From: DASRPD01 sp035646535
Lineage (GTDB): Bacteria > Actinomycetota > Acidimicrobiia > IMCC26256 > JANYLB01
Length of the DNA stretch: 33,545 bases
NCBI GenBank assembly: GCA_035646535.1
Contig: DASRPD010000082.1
Location: forward strand, 1-33,545
Reading direction: 5' to 3'
Both the position numbers and the translations under genes were made by a program. Below, piece after piece: positions 14,912 through 24,600 of this stretch; position 1 is the first letter of the stretch; the number at the start of each line of letters is the position of its first letter. The notes beneath the pieces were generated by a model. That model searched no databases, was not told the DNA's origin, and was given only the letters and a program-made list of their open reading frames with translations.

Positions 14912-15847
14912 CTACGTCGCACAGCCGACGGCTGCGGCGACGCGATCGGCATGTTCGGCGCCGGTGCCGAACGTCGTGTCGAGAACCCAGGCTCGCTTCA
15001 GATAGAGGTGCACGTCCACCTCCCAGGTGAAGCCCATACCTCCGTGGATCTGGGTCGCGGCGCGCCCATTGGCGATGGCAGCCTCCACCGCCAAGAGCTT
15101 GGCTCCACTGACCGCACGCTCGGTCGACCCGAGATCCGGGTCGTCCAGGTGCACCGCCGCCGCGTGCGCCGCGACCCGCGCCACCTCGACGCGCACTGCC
15201 ATCTCCGCGCACAGGTGCTTGACCGCCTGGAACGCGCCGATTGGTCGGCCGAACTGCTCACGCTCGGTGGCGTAGGCAACCGCGAGATCGCAGCACCTCC
15301 CGGCGAGACCGACGGCGTACGCCGCGCTGAGCGCGGCGCCGCGGAGCCGCCAGCGTGCCGCCTCGGCGGGTCCGCCGATCTGCTCTCCGGACGGGAGCCG
15401 GCGCACCGTTGCGCACGGCGTGAGCGGATCGAGCGGCCAGTCGATCGGATCCCCGTCGAGGTCCACGGGATCGAGGGCCTCGAGGCCGGTGTCGTCGACC
15501 ACCACGAGCAGGTCGAGCGTCTCCGGGTACTCGATGATCGTCGGGTCGCCGGCGGCGGGACGTTCCACGCCTCCGACGATTCGCCCCGCGCGCGCGGGGT
15601 CGTAGCCGAGCACACCGCAGGCGAGCGGTCCGGGGACCGCGGCGCGACCGAGCTCCTCGAAGACGATGGCCGCGTCCGCCCAGGAGAATCCGTCGGTGAG
15701 CAGCCCGAACACCCCGGCGGCGGCGAGCTCGTCCCACATCGCACGGTCGAGGCCGCCACGCACGCGCGTCATGGGCAGTGCACGGGCGAGAAGACTGCGA
15801 ATGCCTTCCTGCAGGTCACGCTGGTCGTCGGAGAGATCGAAGTTCAT
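14912..15847 (-). CDS. acyl-CoA dehydrogenase, short subunit
   Basis: The 311-aa product is in the acyl-CoA dehydrogenase family but about 70 residues shorter than usual. The N-terminal helices (MNFDLSDDQRDLQEGIRSLL) and the C-terminal helical domain (ATEREQFGRPIGAFQAVKHLCAEM, ATQIHGGMGFTWEVDVHLYLKR) are clear. The middle beta domain is reduced. This resembles the smaller partner of heterotetrameric FadE enzymes in actinobacterial steroid degradation. The larger partner is encoded 31 nt upstream, so an alpha2-beta2 complex is inferred. Confidence 0.9.
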   Translation of the reverse strand: MNFDLSDDQRDLQEGIRSLLARALPMTRVRGGLDRAMWDELAAAGVFGLLTDGFSWADAAIVFEELGRAAVPGPLACGVLGYDPARAGRIVGGVERPAAGDPTIIEYPETLDLLVVVDDTGLEALDPVDLDGDPIDWPLDPLTPCATVRRLPSGEQIGGPAEAARWRLRGAALSAAYAVGLAGRCCDLAVAYATEREQFGRPIGAFQAVKHLCAEMAVRVEVARVAAHAAAVHLDDPDLGSTERAVSGAKLLAVEAAIANGRAATQIHGGMGFTWEVDVHLYLKRAWVLDTTFGTGAEHADRVAAAVGCAT

Positions 15848-15878
15848 CCGCGGCCGAATCTTGTCGGTGGGCCCTGGG

Positions 15879-17021
15879 TCATCGTGGTTCCCTCGGGAGG
15901 CCGAGGACGCGTTCGCCGATGATGTTCTTCTGGATCTGCGACGTGCCCGCCGCGATGGTCAGCGCGAGCGTGCGGAGTCGTTCTTCGACGAATCCGTGCG
16001 GCTCGCCCACATCCAGCGCGCCACGCCCGAGGACCCGGAGCGACAGCTCGCCGAGACGCTGGCGCAGCTCCGAGTACGGATACTTGATCATCATCGCGCC
16101 CGGCCCCATCACTCCGTCCCGACCGGCTTGGGTGATGTTGCGCTGGGTGAGCGCCCACAGTGCGTCCAACTCGGCGGCGAGCCGACCCAGCTCGCGTCGG
16201 TCGACAGGGTCGGTGATGAGCGGCGCAAGATCCTCGACGAGGTGGCGGGCATCCACGAGCTCGCTCACGAACGCGGTGCCGCGCTCGAAGGACAGGGTGA
16301 CGTTGGTGACCCGCCAGCCGTCGTTCTCGTCGCCGATCCGATTCGCCACCGGGACCCGCACCTCGTCCAGGAACAGCTCGCAGAACTCCGACGAGCCGAG
16401 CACGGTCTCGATCGGGCGGATCTCGATCCCGGGCGCGTCCATCGGCAGCATGAGCCACGTGATGCCCTTGTGCTTGGGCGCGTCGGGATCGGTGCGGACC
16501 AGCAGCTCGCCGATGTCGCCGACGTGACCGAAGCTGCACCAGGTCTTCTGGCCGCTGATGACGTAGTCGTCGCCATCGCGCACGGCCCGGGTGCTCAGCG
16601 ACGCGAGGTCGGAGCCCGCGTTGGGCTCGGAGAAGCCTTGGCACCACACCTCGTCGCCCCGCAGGATCCGGGGGAGGTGGGCGCGCTTCTGTTCCGGAGT
16701 CCCTTCGGCGATGATCGTGGGACCGGCGTGCAACAGCCCGACGAAGTTCACACCGACGTACGGCGCCCGGGCGCGACCGGTCTCTTCCAGGAACACGAGC
16801 TGCTCGCTCGGCGACGCGCCCCGCCCGCCGTAGGTGGCGGGCCAGTTGATCCCCGCGTAGCCCGCGTCGAACAGCCGACGCTGCCAGTCGGTGTCGAAAC
16901 GACGTCGCGCCACCCAGTCATCGCGCGCCGGCGGTGCGGAGAGCTTCGGGAGCTCGGCGGCCAGCCAGGAGGCCAGCTCGGTCCGGAACGTCTCGTCGGA
17001 TTCGGAGTACCGCAGATCCAT
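15879..17021 (-). CDS. acyl-CoA dehydrogenase, large subunit
   Basis: The 380-aa product is full length and FAD-dependent, forming an alpha,beta-double bond in an acyl-CoA. Motifs: WCQGFSEPNAGSDLASLSTR, KTWCSFG, and AAGTSQIQKNIIGERVLGLP near the C-terminus. At the medium-chain-type catalytic position (EGT) it has AGT. A glutamate in LSFERG (E246) is placed like the base of isovaleryl-CoA dehydrogenase and of heteromeric mycobacterial FadE proteins. The ATG start gives the family-like MDLRYSESDETFR. It lies 11 nt after the phosphatase gene and probably pairs with the short subunit downstream. Confidence 0.93.
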   Translation of the reverse strand: MDLRYSESDETFRTELASWLAAELPKLSAPPARDDWVARRRFDTDWQRRLFDAGYAGINWPATYGGRGASPSEQLVFLEETGRARAPYVGVNFVGLLHAGPTIIAEGTPEQKRAHLPRILRGDEVWCQGFSEPNAGSDLASLSTRAVRDGDDYVISGQKTWCSFGHVGDIGELLVRTDPDAPKHKGITWLMLPMDAPGIEIRPIETVLGSSEFCELFLDEVRVPVANRIGDENDGWRVTNVTLSFERGTAFVSELVDARHLVEDLAPLITDPVDRRELGRLAAELDALWALTQRNITQAGRDGVMGPGAMMIKYPYSELRQRLGELSLRVLGRGALDVGEPHGFVEERLRTLALTIAAGTSQIQKNIIGERVLGLPREPR

Positions 17022-17032
17022 GCGCCGCGCCG

Positions 17033-17788
17033 TCAGACCAGCATCTCGGCACGCAGGCGGTCGATCGCGCCGGGCTCCAGTCCGGCGTCGACGGCGTAGC
17101 CGGCGATCGTGCCGTGCGCGGCCCGAAGGCCGGCCAGCATTGCGAGCATGACCGAGGCCTCGACCGGGTACTTCTGGTGCGCGACCTCCGCCACTCCCCC
17201 GCGCTCGTCGGCGGCGACGCGGTGGCGCTCGACCATCAGGGCCATGACGTCGGCGCTGCGAGAATAGTCGTTCGCAATCGTGTCGTCGTCCACGCCCAGG
17301 ATGGCGAGCACCAACGCGGCAACGATGCCGGTCCGGTCCTTCCCCGCGGCGCAGTGGAACACCACCGGATGCGTCGCCCCATCGGCGACGACCCCGAGCA
17401 CGCCGGCGATCCGATCGGCGAAGCGCTCGAGCATCAGCGAGTACAGGCGGTCGGTCGAGAAGGTCTCCGGATCAGGTGAGCCGGGCTCACGCTCCGTGCG
17501 ATCGCGGCGGGTCTCGTCGAGGATCGGCAGATGCAGGAACTTCACACCCGTTGACGCCAGTGAACCGTGGGGGAACTGGTCGACCTCGTGGCCGGCGCGC
17601 AGGTCCACCACGGTGCGCAGGCCGAGCTCGTCGACGACGTGGCGCACGTCGGCGTCGGACATGGTCGACAACGAGTCGCTGCGAAACACGCGCCCGGACC
17701 GAACGGTCCGGCCGTCGGCGCCCGGGTAGCCGCCGACGTCTCGGAAGTTGACCGGGCCGTCCAGCGGGACGCGAATCGGCAAGCTCAT
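17033..17788 (-). CDS. MptpB-like tyrosine/dual-specificity protein phosphatase
   Basis: The 251-aa product is a cysteine-dependent phosphatase of the Y_phosphatase3 family. The P-loop HCAAGKDRTG has C146 and R152; the lysine and aspartate after the glycine match the MptpB type, which also acts on phosphoinositides. N-terminal family marks are NFRDVGGY, VRSGRVFRSDSL and VVDLRAGHE. It sits 7 nt after the amidohydrolase gene and 11 nt before the acyl-CoA dehydrogenase gene, so it is inside a catabolic operon. It may act on a small phosphorylated molecule rather than protein; unknown. Confidence 0.92.
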   Translation of the reverse strand: MSLPIRVPLDGPVNFRDVGGYPGADGRTVRSGRVFRSDSLSTMSDADVRHVVDELGLRTVVDLRAGHEVDQFPHGSLASTGVKFLHLPILDETRRDRTEREPGSPDPETFSTDRLYSLMLERFADRIAGVLGVVADGATHPVVFHCAAGKDRTGIVAALVLAILGVDDDTIANDYSRSADVMALMVERHRVAADERGGVAEVAHQKYPVEASVMLAMLAGLRAAHGTIAGYAVDAGLEPGAIDRLRAEMLV

Positions 17789-17795
17789 GGGCCGG

Positions 17796-18989
17796 TCACT
17801 TCAGGTCGAGGTCCAGCATTCGGATCGCGTTGCCGCGCATGATCTTGTGTACCACGTCGTCGTCGAGGCCCTCCACGTAGCCCTCGGCGATCCGCTTCGT
17901 GTCGGGCCAGGTCGAGTCGGTATGCGGGTAGTCGGTCTCGAAGGTCGTGTTGTCGACACCGACCCGGCGGAGCGACTCGATGCCGTGCTGATCGCGGAAG
18001 AAGCAGCCGAACACCTGCCGGTAGTAGTAGGTGGACGGCGGCTCGGGGACGATGTCGGCGACACCACCCCAGGCGCGGTGCTCACGCCAGACGTCGTCCG
18101 CCCGTTCGAGGATGTACGGGATCCAGCCGATCTGGCCCTCGGAGTACGCGAGCTCGACCGTCGGGACCCGTACGAGCACCCCTGAGAACAAGAAGTCGGT
18201 GAGGCTGGCCATGGCGTTACCGAAGCTGAGCGTCGCCGCCACCGCCACCGGCGCGTCCGCAGACGTGGCCGGCATCTTCGAGCTCGACCCGATGTGCATG
18301 CAGACCACCGTGGCCGTCTCAGCGCACGCGGCGAAGAGCGGGTCCCGGTGATCCGTGTGGATGCTGGGCAGCCCGAGATGCGGCGGGATCTCGCTGCAGC
18401 ACACCGCCCGCACGCCGCGAGCGGCGTTGCGACGCACCTCGGCGGCTGCGAGCTCGACGTCCCACAGCGGGATGAGACACAGCGGAATGAGGCGACCGCC
18501 ACTGTCGCCGCACCACTCGTCCACCATTCAGTCGTTGTACGCGTACACGCACGCCTCGGCGAGCTCCCGATCGGATGCCTCGAGGAAGGCCTGCCCGCAG
18601 AAGCGGGGAAACGTGGGAAACGAGAGCGACGCCTCGACCCAATTCAGCTCCATGTCGGCCACGCGGGCCTTCGGCTCGTAACAGCCCGGCCGCATCTCCT
18701 CGTAGGTGATCGGCGACATGGTCATGTCGTCCCGGTCGAAGCCGACGGCGGCAACGTGGCGCTTGTTGATGTAGACGAGATCCTCGTAGACCCAGCAGTC
18801 CGCCTGCGGGCCGTCGGGATCGAAGCTCTGCTCGTAGGTCCCGCCACCGATGTGGCGCATCGACCCGATCCCTCGTCGTTCGACGCGCGGGCCCCGCTCG
18901 CGGAATCGCTCGGGGAGCCAGGTCTGCCAGAGGTGGGGGGGCTCGACGACGTGGTCGTCGACACTGACGATCTTCGGCAACTCCGCCAC
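17796..18989 (-). pseudogene. amidohydrolase 2 family gene interrupted by an in-frame TGA
   Basis: Read through one TGA (18528-18530), the frame gives a 397-residue metal-dependent amidohydrolase of normal length. Metal-binding marks are DDH near the N-terminus (IVSVDDHVVEPPHLW), a histidine in CMHIGSSSK, and FETDYPHTDSTWPD near the C-terminus. The stop falls between AYND and MVDEWCGDSGGRLIP, where relatives I recall have tryptophan (AYNDW), so TGG to TGA is the likely change. An ATG follows the TGA directly, allowing reinitiation and possibly two polypeptides (153 and 243 aa). The GTG at 18989 has GGAGG about 5 nt upstream. It is the first gene of a five-gene operon under a TetR-type operator. 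Related enzymes hydrolyse or decarboxylate ring compounds. Sequencing error, recent nonsense mutation or real two-part expression are all open. Confidence 0.85.
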
Positions 18990-19029
18990 GGGACCTCCAG
19001 AATCCGATGGGCGAGATCCGACGGGTCAA

Positions 19030-19052
19030 ATCTGACGGGTCGTCAGATCCTA
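19030..19052 (-). promoter_or_regulatory. operon promoter with TetR-type palindrome
   Basis: The palindrome ATCTGACGGGTCGTCAGAT (19030-19048) has 8-bp arms and matches 15 of 17 bases of the operator between the TetR and CaiB genes, differing only at the centre. A candidate -10 TAGGAT (minus strand, 19047-19052) overlaps its edge, so a bound repressor would block transcription start. A second partial half-site (GACGGGTC) lies at 19020-19027. The leader to the GTG is about 50 nt and carries GGAGG. Confidence 0.65.
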
Positions 19053-19140
19053 GCGAGCGCGGCTCCGGACCGACCGACCGAGACCCGACGGTGCTGCCAG
19101 CGCGCCGGCGGGCGCCCGGACGGCCGCGACTCGAGCCAGC

Positions 19141-20667
19141 TCAGCAGGGTCGGCCGGGTGGGACGGTCAGGTCGACGAGGTAGTCCACGACCCGATCGTC
19201 CAGACACGCGATGCCGGCAGGAAACGAGGTGTGGCCCTGGCCGTCGAAGACGACGAGCTGGGCCTCGCCGCCGAGCCGGCCCGCCAACGCCTCGGACCAT
19301 TGGGGCGGGGTGACCGGGTCGTTCGTGGTGCCGATGACGACGATCGGTGCAGCATCGGGAGCCGACACCGGCGGCAGGCCCGGCCCGGGGGTCACCGGCC
19401 AGTAGGCACACGACAAGCCGAGGCCGACGTTCGTCGCCCCGAATCGGGGCGCACGGGCCGCGGCCTCCGCTTCCACGCCGGGATAGGCATCAGGCGGGCC
19501 GAGCGTGGGGCCATCGACACAGCTGATCGCCAGAAACGCGGCCCACGCGACGCCGTAGCGCCCATCGGGACTGCGCTCGACGTAGGCGTCGAACTCGTCG
19601 AGCAGACCAGCACCGTCGCCGTCGGCGGCGCGGGCCAGCGCGCCGGCGAGATCACCCCAGCTCGACTGGCTGTACAGCGTGGCCGCAACCGCGATGTCGG
19701 CCACCGCGGGGGTGACCAAGCGGTCACCGGCGCGGGTCGACACGACGAGGGGTGCAGCTTCGATCGCGGCGCTCACCTCCGCGTACACCCCCGACGGGTC
19801 ATCGCGGATCGGACAGGATCGATCGGAGGCGCAATCCGCGGCGAACTCGTCGAAGCCGTGCTCGAGAGCTTCGCTCTGCTGGATGACGACCTCGGCAGCC
19901 GACAATGCCGGATCCACCGCGCCGTCGAGGACCATCGCCCGAACTCGGTCGGGGTAGCGCGTGGCGTACACAGCACCCAGCTCGGTGCCGTAGGAGTAGC
20001 CGAGGAAGCTGATCTCCTCCTCGCCGAGGGCCTGCCGGATCCGCTCCATGTCGGTGACGGTGTCGACCGTGGCGATGTTGGCGAGCAGCTCCGGACCTGA
20101 CCCATCGCCGCAGTCGGTCGCGAACCGGCGACTCACCTCGTCGAGCTGGGCCCACTCGGCCCCGTTCTCGGGCGCGGTGTCACCCGAGAACAGGTAGTCG
20201 AGCTCGTCGCCGCACGCGACCGGCGCGCTCGCCCCGGTGCCGCGCGGGTCCCAGCCGACGATATCGAATCGCTCGAGCAGCGCATCGGGCAGGAAGCTCG
20301 GCGCGGCACGGGCGAGGTCGACTCCCGACGCACCCGGTCCCCCCGGGTTGACCAACAGACTGCCGATGCGGGCGGCGGGATCCGTGGCGGGCACCCGGTA
20401 CAGCGCCAGCTCGATCGTCTTGCTGTCCGGCTCCTGGGTCAGTGGAACGGTCATGACACCGCACTCGCCCGACCCGCAGTAGCGCCAGCTGATCTCCGCC
20501 GGCGCGGGCTCGACCGGGCTGGTGGTGGTCGTCGACGACGACCGCGGCCATGGCTGGGCGGTACCCGGGTTCCCACTGCTGGTGGTGCACGCGGCGGCAA
20601 GCAACGCGCCCAGGAGTGCGATCGCAACCGTGGCGAGCATCCGAGGGGCAGTCCGACGCACGGCCAT
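19141..20667 (-). CDS. exported alpha/beta-hydrolase of the S33 (TAP-like) peptidase family
   Basis: The 508-aa product has an N-terminal signal: basic AVRRTAPRM, hydrophobic LATVAIALLGALLAAAC, with a relaxed lipobox (LAAAC), so it is probably a lipoprotein. A Ser/Thr/Pro-rich linker follows. The hydrolase domain has the oxyanion segment NPGGPGASG, nucleophile elbow GYSYGTELG, and C-terminal Asp and His in GTTNDPVTPP and GQGHTSF. The C-terminal part matches the TAP-like domain of Streptomyces tripeptidyl aminopeptidases. The ATG at 20667 was chosen because the signal peptide starts there; a GTG 12 nt upstream is possible. It probably releases N-terminal peptides outside the cell. Confidence 0.9.
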   Translation of the reverse strand: MAVRRTAPRMLATVAIALLGALLAAACTTSSGNPGTAQPWPRSSSTTTTSPVEPAPAEISWRYCGSGECGVMTVPLTQEPDSKTIELALYRVPATDPAARIGSLLVNPGGPGASGVDLARAAPSFLPDALLERFDIVGWDPRGTGASAPVACGDELDYLFSGDTAPENGAEWAQLDEVSRRFATDCGDGSGPELLANIATVDTVTDMERIRQALGEEEISFLGYSYGTELGAVYATRYPDRVRAMVLDGAVDPALSAAEVVIQQSEALEHGFDEFAADCASDRSCPIRDDPSGVYAEVSAAIEAAPLVVSTRAGDRLVTPAVADIAVAATLYSQSSWGDLAGALARAADGDGAGLLDEFDAYVERSPDGRYGVAWAAFLAISCVDGPTLGPPDAYPGVEAEAAARAPRFGATNVGLGLSCAYWPVTPGPGLPPVSAPDAAPIVVIGTTNDPVTPPQWSEALAGRLGGEAQLVVFDGQGHTSFPAGIACLDDRVVDYLVDLTVPPGRPC

Positions 20668-20708
20668 GTTCCACGTTGACACACCTCGAGGGCAACGAGG
20701 GCGCGGCT

Positions 20709-20714
20709 TAGCCT
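20709..20714 (+). promoter_or_regulatory. -10 hexamer of the DMT-type gene
   Basis: TAGCCT, 5 nt before the ATG at 20720. The intervening CGGAG is too close to act as a Shine-Dalgarno. Confidence 0.45.
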
Positions 20715-20719
20715 CGGAG

Positions 20720-21610
20720 ATGCTCTGGGCCGCGATAGCTCTCACCCTTCTCTCCGCGTTCTTCGTCGCGCTCGGCTCGGTCGCGCAACAGCGCGAGGCG
20801 GTGCGCGTGGACGAGAGCGGCGTGGCCCTGTTCCTCGCGCTCATTCGCAACCCGCGCTGGTGGGCGGGCTGGGTCGGTGACACGGGTGGCTACATCGCCC
20901 AGGCGGGCGCGCTGGCGTTGGGCTCGCTGCTGATCGTCCAGCCGTTGATGGTCACGTCGCTGCTGTTCGCCTTGCCGATGAGCGCCCGATGGAACAGGCG
21001 CCGCATCGCAGCGTCCGAGCTGTGGTGGGCGTGCGTGCTCATAGCCGCGATCGGCGTCTTCCTCGTCGCCGGTCAGCCCGATACCGGGGTGGACGTCGCG
21101 CCGTTCTCGGTCTGGGCCCCCGCGCTCATCGTCCTCACGGTCGTCGTCGCCGGCGCGCTCGTCGTCGTGACGACCCAGACCGGCCGCATTCGAGCGGTAG
21201 CGCTCGCGGTCGGGGCTGGGTGCTGCTACGGCGTGACCAGCGCGACGACGAAATCCGCGATGAGCCTCCTCGGCGACGGCCTCGGGCCGCTGCTCACCGG
21301 CTGGGAGACCTACGTGGTCGTCGTCGCGGCGATCAGTGGATTCACGATGCACCAGCTCTCGTTCCAGGCGGGATCGCTCGAGCTCTCGTTGCCCGCGATC
21401 ACCATCCTGGATCCCATCATCGCCGCCGCGCTCGGCATCACCGTGCTCGACGAGACCCTCCGCGCCGACGGCGCCGAATGGGCCCTCATCGGCGCGAGCC
21501 TTGCTGCGATGGTCATCGGGACAATCGCGCTGGCACGCGCCGGCGTTCCCAAGCCACCCATTGGAACGAGGCCGGACAGAGCACGATCGCCACCGCGCAG
21601 CGCAGGCTGA
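20720..21610 (+). CDS. DMT superfamily (EamA/NIPA-like) membrane protein
   Basis: The 296-aa product has about nine or ten hydrophobic helices and two EamA-like halves. It begins directly with a helix (MLWAAIALTLLSAFFVALGSVAQQREA). The late LSLPAITILDPIIAAALGITVLDE is the typical DMT motif before the last helices. The form with an N-terminal AQQREA helix is a common uncharacterised actinobacterial type, related to magnesium/NIPA-like transporters. The C-terminal about 20 residues are basic and proline-rich. The substrate is unknown. It is divergent from the S33 peptidase gene and convergent with the LysRS-MprF gene. Confidence 0.88.
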   Translation: MLWAAIALTLLSAFFVALGSVAQQREAVRVDESGVALFLALIRNPRWWAGWVGDTGGYIAQAGALALGSLLIVQPLMVTSLLFALPMSARWNRRRIAASELWWACVLIAAIGVFLVAGQPDTGVDVAPFSVWAPALIVLTVVVAGALVVVTTQTGRIRAVALAVGAGCCYGVTSATTKSAMSLLGDGLGPLLTGWETYVVVVAAISGFTMHQLSFQAGSLELSLPAITILDPIIAAALGITVLDETLRADGAEWALIGASLAAMVIGTIALARAGVPKPPIGTRPDRARSPPRSAG

Positions 21611-21659
21611 CGTCGACCGCCGGATTCCGGGACTCGAGCTGGGCGGGCGAGCCCAAGCC

Positions 21660-24600
21660 TCACGCGACTTGCGATCCGGCTCCGCTCGGCGGTTCGGCGT
21701 CATCGGGCGCGGGCACGCCGCCGACCGGCTTGGGAACCAAGAGCGGACCGAGTCTGGGGATCGCGACGAGCCCCTCGGCCCCGGCGTACACGACTCCGAC
21801 CCGCGGCAGATCCGCGGCTTCGGAGTACACGAGACAGCGCGGGAACCACTGCGGGTCGAACTTCTGGTTGAAGGACCGCAGCGACTCGACCTGGAAGACC
21901 CCGTTGAGCCGCCGGATCCACCACGTCGCGAACCGCTGGGTCGGTGAGTGCTGCACGTCGGGGTCGAGGAGGCGACCGAACGCGGCGAAGTTCATCGACA
22001 GTCGGATCACGCCCCGCGCGCGCAGCGCAACGGCGGCGTTGGCAATCAGGAACTCGGTCATGCCGTTCGGCGCATCGGGATCGTGACGCATCAAGTCGAG
22101 CGTGTAGCCGAAGTCGGCGCCGTAGGCAGGCACGACGCGCAGGAAACCACCGGGCCGACCGTGCTCGTCGAACGCGACACACAGCAGGAACTCGGGGTTC
22201 TCGCCCTTGACGTCTTGGCTGAGCGCCATCGTGAACCCGCGTTCGGGGTTCCTGCCCCGCCACCGCGCGCTGATCGCGTTCAGCTCGTCGACCAACACGG
22301 CCGACGCGTCCGCTTCGCGCACCACCCGGAACTCATAGCTCCGTCCGACCCGCCGCACCGCCTGACGCAGAGACCGGGTGCCGGGGCCGTCGAGATCGAA
22401 GCGATCGCAGTGGATGATCGCCTCGTCACCCAGGTAGAAGTGCCGCAGACCGCGCGACGAATACAACGGGACATCACTCTCGCGCACGGCAAGGAACGCG
22501 GGCCGCCACGCGCGATCCGCGCAGAAGGCCAGGAACTCGTCGACCACGAGCGCGATGGACTCGGGACGCCCGATCGGATCACCGGAGGCGAGGCCGTAGC
22601 CGGCGAGGTAGGTGTAGGCGATCATGGCCTCGCCGTCGGACGAGAAGAAGAAGCTCTTGTCGTCACGCAGCGAGAAATACGCCAGGGTGTCCCAGCCGTA
22701 GTCACGCACGAGACGCTCGGCGTGCTCCCAGTCGGAGCTTCGATGCGGGACACGAAACACGAGAGGCCGGAACAGCACGACGAGGAGCCCGACGAGCCCT
22801 GCGATACCGAGGGCCAACAGCGCGGCCGGGAGGAAGTCCGCAAAGAAACGGTGCTCGTAGGTGAACGGACCGGAGACGCCGACAAGGCCGAACGTGATCG
22901 TTTCGACCATTCTCCCGAACGACAACGACGGCTCGATGTGATCACGTTCGAGCCAGAGCGCCACGAAACCGAAGCCGAGGACAGTCCCGAGGTACAGGGG
23001 GATGGTTCGGACGAGTCGGAGCAGCGACGGCGGGTCGGCGGGCGCCCGGAATCGATTCCGGTAAGCAACGAGCAGCCCAACCATCAGCGCCGAGTACGCC
23101 GCGGAGACGAGGTGGGGACCCTTGGAGATGTCGAGGACCAACCCCACGGCGAACAGCACGACCGCGATGTTCCACGCGCCGCGCTTGCGCCGCCCCAGCT
23201 GGTCGGCGATGGCGATGAGCACGAACCCGATGAGCACGGTCGCCACATGGCCGGTGACGCGGGCCCACAAAGGCATGAACGCGTCGCCGAGCGGAGCGAA
23301 CCGCTCGTGCACGAACTGCAGCCGCGACGCGATCGCGAGGACGCCGCCGAGCGCGGTCAACCACGCGATCACCGCGACCGGCACCCGCGACGGCAAGTGT
23401 GGGGACGAGGGCGCGGCCTGCAACGCGGTCACGGTGGCGACCGCTTCCGGCGGGACGTCGCCGATCTCGGTGCTCACGACGGCGCGCCCCTCGTCGGTCT
23501 GGCCCGCACCGGTTGAGGCCTGGGTGAGCCCACCCATCCCGGGTTCGGGCCGCAACGTGGGGAACAGGATGACCTCGCGAATGCTCGGCGTGCCGGTGAG
23601 CAGCATCACGAGCCGGTCGATGCCGATGCCGAGCCCTCCGGTGGGAGGCATGCCGTACTCCAGTGCACGGACGTAGTCGAGATCGATGTCGCCGGCCTCG
23701 GCGTCACCGGTGGCTTTCGCGTCGGCCTCGTCTCGGAACCGCTGGAGCTGGTCGACCGGATCGTTGAGCTCGCTGAACGCGTTGGCGAGCTCGTGACCGT
23801 TCACGACGAGCTCGAACCGCTCCGTGAGCGTCGGGTCAACACGATGGGCCTTGGCCAGCGGCGACACCTCGCGCGGGTGGTCGAGGACGAACGTCGGCTG
23901 GATGATCTTGTGCTGGAGGAGCTCGTCGTACACCGCGTTGGTGAGCTTGCCGCTCCCCCATTCCCGTTCGTAGGCCACACCGAGCCCGTCGAGCACCGCG
24001 CGGGCCTCATCGACCGCCATGGCCGGGTGGATGTCCACGCCGAGCTCTTCGGTGATGAGCTCCACCATCGTCGCCCGGCGAAACGGGGGGTGGAGGTCGA
24101 TGGTGTTGCCGCCGTATTCGACGGTCAGCTCGGGCAGCACCTCGGTCGCGGCGTCGATGATGATTCCCTCGGTGAGGTCCATCATGTCGTGGTAGTCGCC
24201 GAAGGCCTGGTACGCCTCGAGCATCGTGAACTCGGGGTTGTGGGTGGTGTCGATGCCCTCGTTGCGGAACACACGGCCGATCTCGAACACCCGATCGAGC
24301 CCACCGACGATCAATCGCTTCAAATGGAGCTCGAGCGCGATTCGCAGGTACAGATCGATGTCGAGCGCGTTGTGGTGGGTGATGAACGGACGCGCCGTCG
24401 CTCCGCCCTGGGTGCTCTGCAGCACGGGTCCTTCGACCTCGACGAAATCACGTTCGAGGAGAAACTGTCGCACCCGGGCGAGGATGTCGATCCGGGCTCG
24501 GGCGATGCGGCGTGCGTCGGAGTTCATGACGAGGTCGATGTAGCGCTGGCGGTACCGCGTGTCGACATCGCTCAGGCCGTGCCACTTGTCGGGCAGCGGC

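Noticed and set aside
13103..15922. Very long plus-strand open frame (939 codons) opposite the carboxylase and acyl-CoA dehydrogenase genes
   Set aside because: It lies antisense to two clear enzyme genes, is arginine/histidine-rich low-complexity sequence with no domain, and is expected in high-GC DNA.
18528..18530. Selenocysteine at the amidohydrolase TGA
   Set aside because: The expected residue is Trp, no metal or redox site is there, and no SECIS-like hairpin was recognised directly after it.
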